From: Bryobacterales bacterium
GTDB taxonomy: Bacteria > Acidobacteriota > Terriglobia > Bryobacterales > Bryobacteraceae
Assembly (NCBI GenBank): GCA_020846745.1
Contig: JADLDI010000047.1
Coordinates: 1 to 64,000 of the forward strand
DNA length: 64,000 bases
Direction: 5' to 3'
Shown: positions 59,420 through 64,000 of the stretch, one piece after another
Numbering within the stretch: the first letter of the stretch is position 1
Layout of the letters: each line of letters opens with the position of its first letter
Translations under genes and position numbers: made by a program
Notes under the pieces: model-generated
The model's input: the letters and a program-made list of their open reading frames with translations, nothing else
Database searches by the model: none
Told to the model about the DNA's origin: nothing

Positions 59420-59509
59420 GATGCCCGAAGCGCTTCGCCGGCGCGGGCAGGATGGAATCGGGTGCGAATTGAGCTTGTTTGCAATGGCTTACCGGAGATG
59501 GGAACACCG

Positions 59510-60313
59510 CTAACGGTCCGCGCAGTTCTTTTGGCGCAGTTCGAGAGCCTCAGGCATCCATTCCTGTAACTGGCGGATGCGTGTGGCATGGCTGGGGTGG
59601 GTGGACATGAATTCCGCCGTCGAGCGGCTGCCCGCCATTTCTGACATGCGCTCCCACAGCTTCGGCGCTTCTGTCGGATCGAAGCAGGCCTTGGCGGCGT
59701 AGACGATGCCCATGTAGTCCGCTTCGGACTCATGTTCGCGAGAGAAGGGCAGCAGGATGCCGAACTGGGCGCCGACGCCTAACGCGCCGAGGACGGTCCG
59801 CTGGGTGCGATAGTCCATGTCGCTCAGCGCGACGCCTGCGGCCAATGTCCCGATTTGCGCGAGCTTCTGGTGCGCCATCCGTTCCGCGCCGTGGCGCGCG
59901 ACGGCGTGGGCGATCTCGTGTCCCATCACTGCCGCCAAGCCATTGGCATTCTTCGCAACGGGCAGGATGCCGGAGTAGACCGCGACTTTGCCGCCGGGTA
60001 GACAGAACGCGTTTACTTCGCGCGACTGGATGAGGTTGAACTCCCAGTTGAATCCCTGCGCATCGGTCACCTTCGCGAGGCGCTCGCCGATCGAGCGGAT
60101 TTGCTCATAGGCCTCGCCTTCACGGACCACGGCCGATTGCCGCAACACCTGCCGGTACGACTGCAAGCCTAGCGCCGCTTCCTGCTCGCGCGAGATGTCC
60201 ACGAGTTGCTTGCGCCCGGTGATCGGGACCGTTTCCTGGTTGGTGAAGTAATAATAAGCGAAATACAGGCCGAAGGCCAGCAGTGGAAAGATCTTCAGGC
60301 CGTGTCTAGGCAT
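59510..60313 (-). CDS. M48-family zinc metalloprotease
   Basis: A 267-residue membrane-associated M48 peptidase of the LoiP/BepA-like group. It has an N-terminal hydrophobic segment (residues 8-23) and then TVPITGRKQLVDIS, typical of the family. HEIAH at 132-136 holds the zinc-binding histidines and catalytic Glu; EHESEADYMG near residue 190 supplies the third ligand. The extracytoplasmic location fits envelope protein quality control. The start at 60313 is directly preceded by GGAGG within the last unit of a 22-bp tandem repeat (60318-60383). Confidence 0.9.
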   Translation of the reverse strand: MPRHGLKIFPLLAFGLYFAYYYFTNQETVPITGRKQLVDISREQEAALGLQSYRQVLRQSAVVREGEAYEQIRSIGERLAKVTDAQGFNWEFNLIQSREVNAFCLPGGKVAVYSGILPVAKNANGLAAVMGHEIAHAVARHGAERMAHQKLAQIGTLAAGVALSDMDYRTQRTVLGALGVGAQFGILLPFSREHESEADYMGIVYAAKACFDPTEAPKLWERMSEMAGSRSTAEFMSTHPSHATRIRQLQEWMPEALELRQKNCADR

Positions 60314-60317
60314 TTGT

Positions 60318-60383
60318 TGATCGCCTCCGGCTCATTTCCTGATCGCCTCCGGCTCATGTCTTGATCGCCTCCGGCTCATGCTC
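60318..60383. repeat. 22-bp tandem repeat carrying Shine-Dalgarno cores
   Basis: Three units with period 22 begin at 60318, 60340 and 60362; the 18-bp core TGATCGCCTCCGGCTCAT is identical in all three. A degenerate fourth unit may follow at 60384. On the minus strand each core reads ATGAGCCGGAGGCGATCA, so each unit brings an ATG and a GGAGG. Only the unit next to 60313 is placed to serve the M48 gene. It fills the gap between the DUF1501 stop and the M48 start. Confidence 0.85.
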
Positions 60384-60397
60384 TTATTAACCTCCGA

Positions 60398-61819
<1,422 letters not shown>

Positions 61820-61827
61820 CGTTCGGG

Positions 61828-64000
<2,173 letters not shown>

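Overview
The window looks like a chromosome segment of an Acidobacteriota bacterium of the Solibacter/Bryobacter type. The evidence is a secreted protein with the TIGR03437 'Solibacter' domain, a DUF1501 gene next to a DUF1549/DUF1553 gene (common in Solibacteres and Planctomycetes), a PEP-CTERM protein, high GC, and several large secreted beta-propeller proteins. The assignment is inferred from gene content only.

The dominant feature (about 700-45583) is a secondary-lipid or polyketide glycoside locus. Its core is one minus-strand run of 16 genes, 45583 down to 13507, mostly joined by 4-20 bp overlaps; the only real gap is 159 bp at 24985-25143. In transcription order it encodes: a 2884-aa megasynthase (two NPD/PfaD-like FMN domains, KS, AT, two ACPs, KR, DH); a 1659-aa KS-AT-DH-phosphopantetheinyl transferase; a free ACP; an alkaline-phosphatase-superfamily phosphodiesterase; an alpha/beta hydrolase; three SDRs; two YjiC-type GT1 glycosyltransferases; a secreted propeller protein; two more GT1 enzymes; a TylF-like O-methyltransferase; a transporter-sulfotransferase fusion; and an extended-SDR/aldonolactone-oxidase-like fusion. 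Upstream on the plus strand is a second tailoring operon (two SDRs, methyltransferase, fifth GT1) followed by a zinc-ribbon methyltransferase. A methyltransferase resembling the mycobacterial phthiotriol/phenolphthiotriol methyltransferase and an FkbM methyltransferase complete the set. The simplest reading is a PUFA-synthase-like chain builder whose acyl product is reduced, released, decorated with several O-methylated sugars and perhaps sulfated, then exported. The product is not known to me.

Three secreted paralogues of one PD40-like propeller lie on the two sides of the core (7741-8952, 11605-13452, 48488-50044). One is bare, one carries a TIGR03437 module and one carries a ricin-B lectin module.

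The right part (46194-64000) is ordinary surface and housekeeping content: a PA14/beta-helix protein, a nidogen-like PEP-CTERM protein, a DUF4126-GalU-GT39-Dps operon, an adaptor plus ABC ATPase without a permease, a zinc-ribbon protein, an acyltransferase-3, an M48 protease preceded by a 22-bp tandem repeat carrying Shine-Dalgarno cores, and the DUF1501/DUF1553 pair, the latter running off the right edge. I saw no tRNA, rRNA, CRISPR or intact insertion sequence. Promoters could not be assigned with confidence.
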